From IMG/VR virus record IMGVR_UViG_3300048590_000726, positions 1 through 45,062 of that record: a stretch of DNA of 45,062 bases; one strand, written 5' to 3'. The first letter of the stretch is position 1. The number at the start of each line of letters is the position of its first letter. This document shows positions 10,612-19,081 of the stretch, piece after piece. Source of the DNA: a virus. The notes under the pieces were generated by a model that did not search any database, was not told the DNA's origin, and was given only the letters and a program-made list of their open reading frames with translations. The position numbers were made by a program, and so were the translations under genes.

Positions 10612-11535
10612 ATGACGACCAACTTCCCGCTCATCCGTGGGCGGCGGATGCGGGTGACCCGCCTGGACTCCTGCGGACGCCCGATGTACGGTTCCGGGGC
10701 TTCCGTGGTGACCAGCGGCTTCGTGTCGGTCGCGGTGACCGCGCAGGTCACCGAGGCCGAGGCGGTGGAGGTGACGAACGCGGCCGGGCAGGTGCACGCC
10801 CGCGACGCCGGCACCGCTGAGACGAACGGCTTCGGCCTGGAGATCACGTTCTGCGACGTGCAGCCGTGCACCTTCGAGATGCTGACGGGGCAGCCGCTGG
10901 CGCGGGACTCGGCGGGCCGGGCCATCGGGTTCAAGGTCAACACGAAGGTGGACAAGGAGGCGCAGGCGTTCGCCCTGGAGGTGTGGGCCGGGGTGCCGGG
11001 TTCCGTCTGCCTGCCGGGGCAGTCGTCCCAGGCCGGCTACATCCTGTTCCCGTACGTCAGTTCGGGCACCATCGGCGATTTCAGCCTGGAGAACGCGGCG
11101 GTGACGTTCGTGGTGACCGGGGCGATGACCAAGGACGGCAACGGCTGGGGCGCGGGTCCGTACGAGGTCATGCAGGAGGACGACGGCACCCCCACGAGGC
11201 TGCCCGAGCTGCTGGACTCCGAGGACCATCTGTACGTCGCGCGGACGGGTCTGCCGATCCCCGCCCCCACCGACGGGTGCGTGGAGCTGGTCGAGCCGGA
11301 CCCCATCGCGGTCACCGGGGTGGTCGCGGGGTCGCCGGGGGCTTTCCTGCCGCGCAACGCCGACCTGCCGGTGAGCCTGGCGGTCCTGTCGGCCCATCCG
11401 GTGGTCGGGGTCGGCGGCACCGCTGAACCTGCTGCGGCGTGGGAGCCGGGGCAGCATGTCCGGCTCGGGGACGGCACCGCCGCGCACTGGACCGGGACGG
11501 CTTGGGCGGGCGGGTCCGTCCCGGCGGGACGGTGA
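10612..11535 (+). CDS. Major tail tube protein with C-terminal Ig-like extension
   Basis: A 307-residue protein starting at ATG 10612 behind GAGGAGG. The opening 'LIRGRRMRVTRLDSCGRPMY', the central 'TFCDVQPCTFEMLTGQPL' and 'TGAMTKDGNGWGAGPYEVM' match the major tail proteins of actinophage siphoviruses. Polymerised rings of it form the tail tube around the tape measure. From about residue 230 ('AVTGVVAGSPGAFLPRNADL') there is an added beta domain with an Ala/Gly-rich end, plausibly displayed on the tube surface. Position after the capsid-associated gene and before the connectors is unusual but recurrent in these phages. Confidence 0.8.
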   Translation: MTTNFPLIRGRRMRVTRLDSCGRPMYGSGASVVTSGFVSVAVTAQVTEAEAVEVTNAAGQVHARDAGTAETNGFGLEITFCDVQPCTFEMLTGQPLARDSAGRAIGFKVNTKVDKEAQAFALEVWAGVPGSVCLPGQSSQAGYILFPYVSSGTIGDFSLENAAVTFVVTGAMTKDGNGWGAGPYEVMQEDDGTPTRLPELLDSEDHLYVARTGLPIPAPTDGCVELVEPDPIAVTGVVAGSPGAFLPRNADLPVSLAVLSAHPVVGVGGTAEPAAAWEPGQHVRLGDGTAAHWTGTAWAGGSVPAGR

Positions 11536-11538
11536 GGC

Positions 11539-12267
11539 GTGCCGCCCTGGCGGCCGGACACGTCGCAGTGCCCCGGCTGGGACGTGCTGCCGCAGAACGT
11601 GCAGGAGCGCGCTGAGGCGCTGGCGTGGCTGGCGCTGGGGCGGCTGACCGGCGGCCTGGTGCCCGGCGGGGAGGTGCTGCTGCGCCCCTGCGTGCAGGAG
11701 CCCTGCCGTCCCTGCCGGACGCTGCGGCACGTGCTGCCCGGGACGGCTGGTGCGGTGGTGTGCGGCGGGCAGGGGTGCTCCTGCGCGCCGCTGCCGGAGG
11801 TGCTGCTGCCCGGCCGGGTCGCTGCAGTGCTGTCGGTGGTGCTGGACGGGCAGGAGATGCCTGCGGGGTCGTGGCGCCTGGACGACGGGCGCAGGCTGCT
11901 GCGCACGGACGGGCAGGCGTGGCCGTCATGCCAGGACATGCGTGCCGGACTGGGCATGCCGGGCACGTTCGCGGTGTCCTACCTCGCCGGCATGGAACCC
12001 GGGCCTGCGGGCCTGGCGGCGGCGGGGGTGCTGGCCTGCGAGTTCGCCTCCGCGATGCGGGACGGCAAGTGCCGGCTGCCGTCCGGGGTCACCACCGTGG
12101 TGCGGCAGGGCGTCACGCTGGAGATGCCCGCCGACCTGTTCGCGCAAGGCTTGACGGGCATCCGGGAGGTCGATGCCTACATCCTGTCCATCAACCCGCA
12201 CCGCCTGGCGGTGCCGCCGCGGGTGTGGTCCCCGGACTCCCCCGCCGGACGGTACGTGGCGCCGTGA
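11539..12267 (+). CDS. Head-to-tail adaptor
   Basis: A 242-residue protein starting at GTG 11539, three bases after the previous stop. The C-terminal third ('RLPSGVTTVVRQGVTLEMP' through 'GLTGIREVDAYILSINPHRL' to 'PPRVWSPD') is the signature of actinophage head-tail adaptors, which sit as a ring below the portal. The middle is Cys-rich (CVQEPCRPCRTLRHVL; CGGQGCSC). It overlaps the next gene by four bases (GTGA), suggesting coupled production of connector components. Confidence 0.8.
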   Translation: MPPWRPDTSQCPGWDVLPQNVQERAEALAWLALGRLTGGLVPGGEVLLRPCVQEPCRPCRTLRHVLPGTAGAVVCGGQGCSCAPLPEVLLPGRVAAVLSVVLDGQEMPAGSWRLDDGRRLLRTDGQAWPSCQDMRAGLGMPGTFAVSYLAGMEPGPAGLAAAGVLACEFASAMRDGKCRLPSGVTTVVRQGVTLEMPADLFAQGLTGIREVDAYILSINPHRLAVPPRVWSPDSPAGRYVAP

Positions 12268-12728
12268 TCGGGGCGCTGCAAGGGTTGGCGGACTGCGTGG
12301 AGCAGGAGCTGCAGGCGGCCGGCTCCCCGGTGTGCTGGTGCGCCCCGGTCCCGGGGGGGCAGGCGGTGTGGGACGCCTGCGACTCCTGCGGCTCCGGCTG
12401 CGGGATGGCCTGGGTGGCGCTGGTGCGGGTGGAGCCGTACACCTCGTTCGGCTCCCCGGCGGCGGTGTCCTCCTGCGCGGCGGCGATGCAGGCGGTGCTG
12501 CGGGTCGGGGTGGCCCGCTGCCTGCCGGTGGAGGCGGACGGATCGGCGCTGCCGCCGCAGGACTCGGCGGAGGCGGCGGCGCAGCTGTGCGCGGACATGG
12601 CTGCGGTGCAGCGGGCGCTGACGTGCTGCGGCCTGGAGGTCGCGGTGCGCGGCTGGGTCGCGATGCCGGTGCAGGGCGGGTGCATGGGCGGGGAGTGGGA
12701 AGTGCTGCTGGACCTGCTGGAGGTGTGA
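12264..12728 (+). CDS. Head-tail connector / tail completion protein
   Basis: A 154-residue protein starting at GTG 12264, overlapping the adaptor by 4 bases. It has clustered cysteines ('PVCWCAPVPGG' and 'ACDSCGSGCGMAWVALV') followed by 'AQLCADMAAVQRALTCCG' and 'PVQGGCMGGEWEVLLDL'. The same Cys pattern and order occur in connector proteins of other actinophages between adaptor and tail genes. It probably closes the head or joins the tail tube. The assignment rests on position and recalled family pattern. Confidence 0.7.
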   Translation: MIGALQGLADCVEQELQAAGSPVCWCAPVPGGQAVWDACDSCGSGCGMAWVALVRVEPYTSFGSPAAVSSCAAAMQAVLRVGVARCLPVEADGSALPPQDSAEAAAQLCADMAAVQRALTCCGLEVAVRGWVAMPVQGGCMGGEWEVLLDLLEV

Positions 12729-12729
12729 G

Positions 12730-13239
12730 GTGCGGGCGTCGGTGCGCAAGGTCCGGATCGACCCGCGGAAGGTGCAGCGGCAGCTGCACGGCGCCGGCGG
12801 GACCGGCGGGTGCGGGGCGTACCGGGACCACCTGCTCGAACTCGCCGAAGAACTGGCCCGGGAGTCCTCCCCCGTCAACGACGAGCGGAACGCGCGGCAC
12901 CGCGGCTCCGTGGTGGGCACGTACCGCGCGTCGTGGCGGCGGTCCAGCTCGCGCCCCGCCCTGGCGGTGTCCGCCGGGGAGCTGCGGAACATCGCCGACC
13001 ATGCCGTGTTCGTGGAACTGGGCAGGGCCGCCTCGGGCAAGCGGCAGACGTTCTCCTGGACGCGGTGGGGGGGGCGGATCAAGACGGTCGGCGCGGGAAC
13101 GGGCAGCCCCGGCACCCGTGCCCGCGCAGGGCGGCACGTCGCGGTGAAGGCGGTGGCGGCCGCGCTGCGCTCCCCGCTGCCGGTGTTCCGGGCGCGGATG
13201 AACAGCCCCTACCGTCCACGCCCTGGTTTCCTGCCTTGA
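12730..13239 (+). CDS. Tail completion-like protein (HK97 gp10-like position)
   Basis: A 169-residue basic protein with a GTG start at 12730, one base after the previous stop. It has an N-terminal helical segment ('YRDHLLELAEELARESS'), then 'HRGSVVGTYRASWR' and 'IADHAVFVELGRAASGKRQ', the kind of beta/helix alternation seen in HK97-gp10-type proteins that join the connector to the tail. The following 41 bases before the chaperone gene contain its ribosome site. Function is inferred mainly from gene order. Confidence 0.6.
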   Translation: MRASVRKVRIDPRKVQRQLHGAGGTGGCGAYRDHLLELAEELARESSPVNDERNARHRGSVVGTYRASWRRSSSRPALAVSAGELRNIADHAVFVELGRAASGKRQTFSWTRWGGRIKTVGAGTGSPGTRARAGRHVAVKAVAAALRSPLPVFRARMNSPYRPRPGFLP

Positions 13240-13280
13240 CCCTGTCCCGACAGGTAGGGTCGAGGAGGGAGGGTGATGCG

Positions 13281-13628
13281 ATGCGCGAGTTCACGATGGC
13301 GGCGCAGCGGGCGGATGAGGTGGCTGAACTGCTGCCGGGGGCGCGCCCGTTGGAGTTCAAGATGCTGGGGCGGACGATGACGGCCACCCCGCCGTCCAAC
13401 ACCGGGCCGGTGGCGTACCTGATGGCGATGCAGTCCTCGGACGCCGACGAGTCCGACCAGGCGTTCGCAGTGGTCCGGTTCTTCTCCTCGCTGCTGGGGC
13501 AGAAGGATGGCCGCAGGGTCCGTGCCGCCCTTGCGACGGGGGAGATCGACCTGGACACCCTGATGGAGGTCTTCGCCTACCTGATGCAGGAGTGGTCGGC
13601 CCGCCCTACTGGGCCGCCGCCCGGCTGA
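13281..13628 (+). CDS. Tail assembly chaperone, upstream frame (gpG-like)
   Basis: A 115-residue protein; ATG 13281 lies behind GGAGGGAGGG. Short acidic/helical proteins placed between the connectors and the tape measure in two overlapping frames are the gpG/gpGT chaperones of siphoviruses, which bind and fold the tape measure protein. The region 'AFAVVRFFSSLLGQKDGRRV' and 'LDTLMEVFAYLMQEW' is typical. The downstream frame, -1 relative to this one, overlaps its last 37 bases and is open for at least 100 bases upstream, so a programmed -1 shift is expected. No canonical slippery heptamer was found; GGGGGAG at 13538-13544 is the best candidate. Confidence 0.75.
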   Translation: MREFTMAAQRADEVAELLPGARPLEFKMLGRTMTATPPSNTGPVAYLMAMQSSDADESDQAFAVVRFFSSLLGQKDGRRVRAALATGEIDLDTLMEVFAYLMQEWSARPTGPPPG

Positions 13629-13873
13629 TCCAGGCGGCGGCGCACCACTGGATCGCCTTGGACGGGTGGTGCGCACTGCGGGGCACGGACCTGATGGCGC
13701 TGCCCCTGGACCGCTTCTGCAACGCGGTGCAGTCGTGGCTGATGGAGCGGGTGGAGAAGCCTGAACTGCTCCTGGTCGAACTGCAGAAACCTCCGCCTGG
13801 CGCAGCGGTCGGACAGAATGTGTTGCAGGAGGAGCTCGCCGTCGTGGACGCCCTCCTGGGAGGAGGTCGCTGA
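13592..13873 (+). CDS. Tail assembly chaperone, downstream frame (gpT-like)
   Basis: The open part from GTG 13592 encodes 93 residues ('PPYWAAARLIQAAAHHWIAL' and so on). It is probably translated as a C-terminal extension of the preceding chaperone by -1 frameshifting, since the GTG overlaps its own AGGAG and no separate ribosome site is spaced properly. Its TGA overlaps the tape measure ATG by one base (TGATG). A separately initiated short protein cannot be excluded. Confidence 0.7.
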   Translation: MVGPPYWAAARLIQAAAHHWIALDGWCALRGTDLMALPLDRFCNAVQSWLMERVEKPELLLVELQKPPPGAAVGQNVLQEELAVVDALLGGGR

Positions 13874-16008
13874 TGTCGAACCTCGTCGGCAAGGTCCATG
13901 TCGGCGTCGAGGTCGATTCGACGGACTTCCCGGCCAAGCTCGCTGCAGCGCTGAGCGGCGTCGAGGCCGACGTGGACTTCGACCGCTCCCACATGGCCAG
14001 GCAGGCGCAGAAGTTCCGCACCCAGTTCGAGGCCGCGTTGAAGAACGTGATGCGCAAGCCGTTGACCGTGGGCGGGGTGAAGGTCGGGGTGGACTTCGAC
14101 GCCGCCCACCTCGCCGCGCAGGCCCTGAAGTTCCGCCGCCAGCTCCACGCCGCCTTGAAGGCGGCGACGCAGGGGATGGATTTGGAGGTCTCGGTGGACG
14201 TGGACCTGGACCCGGCCGGCAGCGCGGCCCAGGCCGCTGCCGGCAAGGGGCTCTGGGGGCAGTTCATGGACGGCTCCTGGTTCAAGCGGCTGCGCCGGGG
14301 TCTGAGGCGTGCAGGGTCCGGCGGCTTCTTCGACGTGTTCACCTCTTCCCTGTCGTACGCCTTGCAGGGCGTGAAGTGGTTCCTGGACGCCAACGGCTAC
14401 CTGTTCGGGGTGCTCGGCAACCTGGGGCAGAGGCTGGTGGACGTGTCCGGGAAGCTGGGCAGGTTCGGCAAGGTGCTCGCGCCGCTGGGCAAGGCGATGG
14501 GGGCGCTGGGCAAGGCTGGCCAGTCCTTGTTCTCCAACCCGTGGACCGCCGCGGTCGCCGTGGTCGGGGTGCTCGCCACGCTCGGCAAGGCGGTGAGCAT
14601 CCTGTCCCCGCTGCTGAATGCTGCCGCCGGGGTGGCGGCGACGTTCGCGTCCGCTCTGGGCAACACCGCCGCGGCGGGACTGGTGCTGGTCCCGGTGCTG
14701 GTGTCGCTGGCGGCGGGGGCCGGGGCGTTCCTGTACGTGGGGGGGGCGGCGGCGAAGTCGCTGGGCGCCTTGTTCTCGGCGATGTCCTCCGGCGACCCGA
14801 AGAAGATGGAGGAGTACCGCAAGTCCCTGGAAGGGCTCGGCCCCGCCGCCAGGTCGGCGGTGCGGGCGTTCGAGCCGCTGCTGTCCGACCTGGAAGAGTT
14901 GCGGCGACAGGCCCAGGACAGGATGTTCGACGGGATGGCGGACAGCGTCTCCACGTTCGCCCCGGTGCTGGACACGGTGAAAGGCTCCCTCGGCGACATC
15001 TCCGAGGCGGTCGGCGACGTGATCGACAGGTTCCTCGAACTGGGCAACAACGCCGTGTTCGTGGAGTCCCTCGGCGCGCTGCTGTCCAGCACGTCGGTGA
15101 TCGTGGGGAACATCGGCGCAGGACTGGTGAACCTGTTCGCAGGGTTCACGAACTTCTTCGCAGCCGTGGCCCCGGTCGCGGAACTGTTCTCCCAGTCGGT
15201 GCGCAGCGTCGGGGATTCGTTCCTGACCTGGACGGCCAGCGAGGAGAACAGGCAGAAGGTCACCGACTTCTTCTACGGCGCGTACGAGGTGGCGCGCCTG
15301 GTGGTCGGCATCCTGTGGGAAATGGGCGGGGTGCTGGTCACGGTGTTCACCGATTCGCAGGGGCCGATCCTGGAGACGGACGGCATCCTGCAGGGCATCA
15401 AGCGCAAGCTGGAGGACGTGAAGGCGTGGCTGGACAAGCCGGAGAACAAGGACAAGTTGAAGGAGTGGTTCCGGCAGGCGGCCCAGTTCGCTTCGTCCGT
15501 GTGGCAGGCGATCTCGTACATCGCCAGGGAGTTCCAGCGCCTCAACACCCCGGAGAACCGTGAAGCGATGCTGCGGGTCATCGGGTTCCTCGGGCAGATG
15601 GCCGGTGCCGCGCTGAGGCTCGCGGGGTACCTCGGGCAGGTGTTCGACCTGTTGATGAGCATCATCAAGTACCAGCCTGCGGCGCTGATCGGCAGGACGT
15701 TGGGGGCTGTCGGGAACGCGCTGCGGGGGTCGCAGCCGCAGGCGTTCGCCGCCGGCGGGCTGGTGTCGGCCCCGACGAGGGCGCTGGTGGGGGAGGCCGG
15801 GCCGGAGCTGATCGTCCCGCTGCGCCGCCCGCTGGGCCTGGTGGACCCTTCGGTGCGTGATGTCGCCGCGCTGGTGCGCGGCCTGCCGGGCAGGCCGCCG
15901 CCGACCAGGCAGGTCAACGTGGTGCAGCACATCTACCCGAACCAGGCCGACCCGCAGGCGGTGGCGGTGGCTGTGATGAACCGTTACGCCGTCGCGGTGG
16001 GGGGCTGA
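13873..16008 (+). CDS. Tape measure protein
   Basis: A 711-residue protein starting at ATG 13873 after GGAGGAGGTC. The N-terminus has two imperfect copies of a 'V-G-V-x-V/F-D' strand plus helix segment (residues 8-55 and 68-100), followed by long amphipathic helices and several hydrophobic stretches (about 210-300 and 415-445) expected of a protein that spans the tail lumen and helps DNA cross the membrane. The end 'AFAAGGLVSAPTRALVGEAGPELIVPL' is a tape measure hallmark. At about 1.5 angstrom per residue it implies a tail near 105 nm. Confidence 0.92.
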   Translation: MSNLVGKVHVGVEVDSTDFPAKLAAALSGVEADVDFDRSHMARQAQKFRTQFEAALKNVMRKPLTVGGVKVGVDFDAAHLAAQALKFRRQLHAALKAATQGMDLEVSVDVDLDPAGSAAQAAAGKGLWGQFMDGSWFKRLRRGLRRAGSGGFFDVFTSSLSYALQGVKWFLDANGYLFGVLGNLGQRLVDVSGKLGRFGKVLAPLGKAMGALGKAGQSLFSNPWTAAVAVVGVLATLGKAVSILSPLLNAAAGVAATFASALGNTAAAGLVLVPVLVSLAAGAGAFLYVGGAAAKSLGALFSAMSSGDPKKMEEYRKSLEGLGPAARSAVRAFEPLLSDLEELRRQAQDRMFDGMADSVSTFAPVLDTVKGSLGDISEAVGDVIDRFLELGNNAVFVESLGALLSSTSVIVGNIGAGLVNLFAGFTNFFAAVAPVAELFSQSVRSVGDSFLTWTASEENRQKVTDFFYGAYEVARLVVGILWEMGGVLVTVFTDSQGPILETDGILQGIKRKLEDVKAWLDKPENKDKLKEWFRQAAQFASSVWQAISYIAREFQRLNTPENREAMLRVIGFLGQMAGAALRLAGYLGQVFDLLMSIIKYQPAALIGRTLGAVGNALRGSQPQAFAAGGLVSAPTRALVGEAGPELIVPLRRPLGLVDPSVRDVAALVRGLPGRPPPTRQVNVVQHIYPNQADPQAVAVAVMNRYAVAVGG

Positions 16009-16009
16009 C

Positions 16010-17656
16010 ATGCCGGCGTGGATGGACTACCTGCGGTACGACGGGGTGGAGGTCGTGGACGCGGCCCGGACCAGGGCGTACGCGGAGCATCTGGGGCTGA
16101 CGTTCTTCACGGGCCTGCAGCACTGCCCGGACCTGCCGCAGGCTTTGGAGGGGTCGGGGTGGGCGCAGCGGCGGGTGGCTCCAGGGGTGGCGCCGACCGC
16201 CCCGTGGTGGGATGAGCGGTCCCCGGCTTCGGGGCGTTTCGCGGGGGTCCATCTGCTGGACGTGTCGAACCTGGACTCCTCCACCTGGACCTCGTCGGTG
16301 GTGCAGGGCCTGACGGACGGGGGGGCGCTGAGCAAGGGTCGTCATGAGGTCCGGGAGATGGTGTTCCGGGCGCTGCTGATCGGGGCGGACGAGGCGGCGG
16401 TGATGTACGGCTTGTCCTGGTTGAGCACGGTGCTGCGCCGCGGCAACCCGTGCCTGACGGACACGGCGATGGGTCGGCGGAGGCACAGCTACGCCGACCT
16501 GCTGCCCGGCCCGGGGCGGCAGTGGTGGGCGTACTACAAGGATGAGGCGTCGCTGCAGGCGGACGACGACCTGTACCAGGGGCCGCTGCTGGACGGCCTG
16601 CCGCAGACCTACCTGGGGGTGCGGCAGGCGCTGCGCGCCCGGTTGCCGATCACGTCCCTGTCGATGCCGTTGGACCCGTGCGGCGATCCGCTGCTGGAGT
16701 TCTTCGTGGCGTGCCCTGAGCCGGACGCCCCGGTGACGTATTACCGTTCCATGCTGGATGTGGGGTGCATCCAGGGGCCGCAGGTGCTGTCCAGCCATCA
16801 GGTCGGCGGGTCGGCCTGCACCGGGGGCGCGTGGCTGGAGGTCGAGTTCACTCTGGCGGCGGCCAACCCGTTCCGGTGGTCCGCGCCGCTGCCCATCGCG
16901 GAACGGTTCCGGGACTGGACGTACCGGGACTTCCTGCCGGATGTGGACAAGGAGTGGTGGCAGGTCTACAAGGACACCGCGGACCTGCTGGACGACAACG
17001 ACCTGTACAGCGCCCCGCTGCTGCATCCCGGGGTGCAGCATTCCTATTGGGGCCTGATCCGGGTGCTGTGGCTGCGGCTGCCGGTGTCGGGGGGCATTCC
17101 GGTGGGGGCGCGGGAAGGGGCGCCGCGGCTGCTGGAGGAGCCGCTGTGGCTGGACCCTGCGTGCGACCCGCCGCCGCTGTTCCCGCAGACCCCTGGGGAC
17201 GAGCTGCTGTGCCGCCCGCCGTACGAGGGGCCGTGGCAGCGGCGCCTGTACACGGCCGCCGACCGGCCGCCGCTGTTCGTGGAGTCGGCGCTGGTGGTGG
17301 AGCTGGTCGCGGACGGGGCGGACTTCTCCGATGTGCGGGTGCGGTTCACTCCGCAGGGCCGCGACCCGGATGTGGACTCGGCGGTGCAGTTCATCGCCCA
17401 CCACATCCCTGACGGGGCGACGCTGCGGATCGACGGGGCCAGGCGGAGCATCCTGATGTACTCGGGGGAGGTGGGCACCCCTGAACTGGTGTCGGGGCCG
17501 GCGGGGCATCTGGTGAGCGTGGATGCCGCGAGTGCGGCGTACACGTTCCCGACGCTGGTGTGCGGCGGCTCCTGGCTCGTCTCGGTGGACACCCGCGAGC
17601 AGGACCAGCACGACCTGCTCGGTCTGCGGGTGCAGGCCGTGTCCCGGGAGGATTGA
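16010..17656 (+). CDS. Minor tail protein, distal-tail-like
   Basis: A 548-residue protein starting at ATG 16010, directly after the tape measure, where the distal tail protein is encoded in siphoviruses. It contains an internal duplication: residues about 170-214 ('QWWAYYKDEASLQADDDLYQ') and 313-360 ('EWWQVYKDTADLLDDNDLYS') share the pattern WW-x-x-YKD, D-D-x-DLY, PLL and a following LP. The C-terminus has an Ig-like or galectin-like beta region. It probably forms the hexameric ring joining the tube to the hub. The next gene starts within its stop (TGATG). Confidence 0.7.
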   Translation: MPAWMDYLRYDGVEVVDAARTRAYAEHLGLTFFTGLQHCPDLPQALEGSGWAQRRVAPGVAPTAPWWDERSPASGRFAGVHLLDVSNLDSSTWTSSVVQGLTDGGALSKGRHEVREMVFRALLIGADEAAVMYGLSWLSTVLRRGNPCLTDTAMGRRRHSYADLLPGPGRQWWAYYKDEASLQADDDLYQGPLLDGLPQTYLGVRQALRARLPITSLSMPLDPCGDPLLEFFVACPEPDAPVTYYRSMLDVGCIQGPQVLSSHQVGGSACTGGAWLEVEFTLAAANPFRWSAPLPIAERFRDWTYRDFLPDVDKEWWQVYKDTADLLDDNDLYSAPLLHPGVQHSYWGLIRVLWLRLPVSGGIPVGAREGAPRLLEEPLWLDPACDPPPLFPQTPGDELLCRPPYEGPWQRRLYTAADRPPLFVESALVVELVADGADFSDVRVRFTPQGRDPDVDSAVQFIAHHIPDGATLRIDGARRSILMYSGEVGTPELVSGPAGHLVSVDAASAAYTFPTLVCGGSWLVSVDTREQDQHDLLGLRVQAVSRED

Positions 17657-18759
17657 TGCTGGGTCTGGGAGAGTACACGGTGATGGCCGCGGATCGGGGC
17701 GGGGTGACCCGGCTGGGGCAGTTGACGGGACTGTCGTCGCTGCGGTTCAACCGGGTCCGCGATGGCACCAGTGAATGCTCGATGGTGCTGACCGGCCCGG
17801 ACGAGGAGTGCTGCGGGTTGCTGGCGGACCTGCGGACGGCGCGCAACGAGGTGGTGGTGTACCGCAACGGGGCGCGGGTGTGGGAGGGGCCGATCACCCG
17901 GCTCGGCTACCGCCCCGGGGTGGTGGAGGTCGATGCGAGGGACATCTCCTGGTACGTGTCCAGGCGAATCCTGGAGCGTGAGGTGGATCAGGTGGGCCGC
18001 CCGGTGGAGGCGGGGGCGCTGCTGTACGACCTGCTGCTGGCGCACTACCCGCGGGCAGGCGATCCGTGGGGTTTCAACGTCGGCCCCTGGGTGACCCGGG
18101 TGCTGGGGGAGGATGAGGCGCGGACGGCGGCGCGGATCAAGGCGTACTCCCGGACCCTGTTCGACGTGCTGGACCAGTACGCGCATTCCGGTGGCATCGA
18201 CTACACGGTGACCGGGCGCCGGCTGGTGCTGTGGGACACGCAGACCCAGGTGTCGGTGCTGCCGACGATCACTTCCGACATGATCGACGGGACGGTGAAC
18301 GTCACCGAGTACGGGCAGGAGCTGCGGACCCGTTCCTATGTGACCACGTCGGAGGACACGTACTCCTCGGCCATCGCTGCGCAGCAGTGGATGGACTACT
18401 ACGGCCCCATCGACTTCGTGGACACGAACGTGGATGAGGGCGGCGGCTCCCCGACGCCGCCGGACGCCCCGGCGATGGAGGAGATCGCGACGCGGCTGCT
18501 GAATGTGGGGCATCCGGCGCCGACCCGGGTGTGGATCGGGGAGGATTCGCGGTTGGACCCGTGCTACCCGGTGGAGTTCTCCCAGCTGCAGGCGGGGGCG
18601 TTCGTGGTGCTGGAGTCGGTGGAGACGTGCCGACGGGTGAGCCAGTGGCAGAAGGTGCAGGAGGTGTCGGTGGTGTGGACGCCGGCGGGGGAGTCGGTGT
18701 CGATCTCCCTGGTGCGTGCGCCGGCGTACTGGACGAAGCGGACGGGAGTGGTCGGTTGA
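17656..18759 (+). CDS. Minor tail protein, hub-like
   Basis: A 367-residue protein starting at ATG 17656, overlapping the previous stop by one base. Features include 'VVVYRNGARVWEGPITRLGY' and 'VEVDARDISWYVSRRIL' near residues 70-110, common in the second minor tail protein of actinophages and in gp27/Gp44-like hub proteins. It probably forms the central tail-tip hub that holds the receptor-binding proteins encoded downstream. It ends with a four-base overlap with the next TTG start. Confidence 0.7.
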   Translation: MLGLGEYTVMAADRGGVTRLGQLTGLSSLRFNRVRDGTSECSMVLTGPDEECCGLLADLRTARNEVVVYRNGARVWEGPITRLGYRPGVVEVDARDISWYVSRRILEREVDQVGRPVEAGALLYDLLLAHYPRAGDPWGFNVGPWVTRVLGEDEARTAARIKAYSRTLFDVLDQYAHSGGIDYTVTGRRLVLWDTQTQVSVLPTITSDMIDGTVNVTEYGQELRTRSYVTTSEDTYSSAIAAQQWMDYYGPIDFVDTNVDEGGGSPTPPDAPAMEEIATRLLNVGHPAPTRVWIGEDSRLDPCYPVEFSQLQAGAFVVLESVETCRRVSQWQKVQEVSVVWTPAGESVSISLVRAPAYWTKRTGVVG

Positions 18760-19019
18760 GCGGTTCGAGGCCGGAGACGATGCCGGAGTGGATGCGGGAC
18801 ATCTCCCGCAGGCTGTCCCTGCTGGAGCGGCGGCGGTCGTTCGCGGGGCAGGTGCCGGTGGGGGCGGTGGTGATGTTCGCCGGGCAGGTGCCGCCTGAAG
18901 GCTGGTTGCGCTGCGACGGGTCGGCTGTGCCGCCGGGGCATGGGCGGCTGGTGGAGGTGCTGGGCTCCACGGTGCTGCCGACGGCCCCGGGGCCGGGCTC
19001 CTGGATCGTGCGCGGCTGA
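18756..19019 (+). CDS. Short tail-collar-domain protein
   Basis: An 87-residue protein with a TTG start at 18756 inside the previous stop (TTGA), preceded by GGGAG. A short helical N-terminus ('MRDISRRLSLLERRR') is followed by 'PVGAVVMFAGQVPPEGWLRC' and 'DGSAV', the conserved core of the phage tail collar domain (PF07484). Such domains tether fibres to the tail tip. It is truncated relative to full collar-domain fibres and may act as an adaptor. Confidence 0.75.
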   Translation: MSGSRPETMPEWMRDISRRLSLLERRRSFAGQVPVGAVVMFAGQVPPEGWLRCDGSAVPPGHGRLVEVLGSTVLPTAPGPGSWIVRG

Positions 19020-19022
19020 AAC

Positions 19023-19053
19023 TTGCGACTTGGGCTGCTGCTCGTCCTAGTGT
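19023..19053 (+). promoter_or_regulatory. Candidate promoter before the adhesin genes
   Basis: TTGCGA (19023-19028) and TAGTGT (19048-19053) are separated by 19 bases in the only AT-richer gap of the tail region. The following leader contains GAAGGGG 10-15 bases before the ATG at 19082. The same TAGTGT hexamer occurs before the primase gene at 36085. Spacing is longer than ideal. Confidence 0.35.
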
Positions 19054-19081
19054 GGATGGTGACGGGAAGGGGTTCTTCGGG

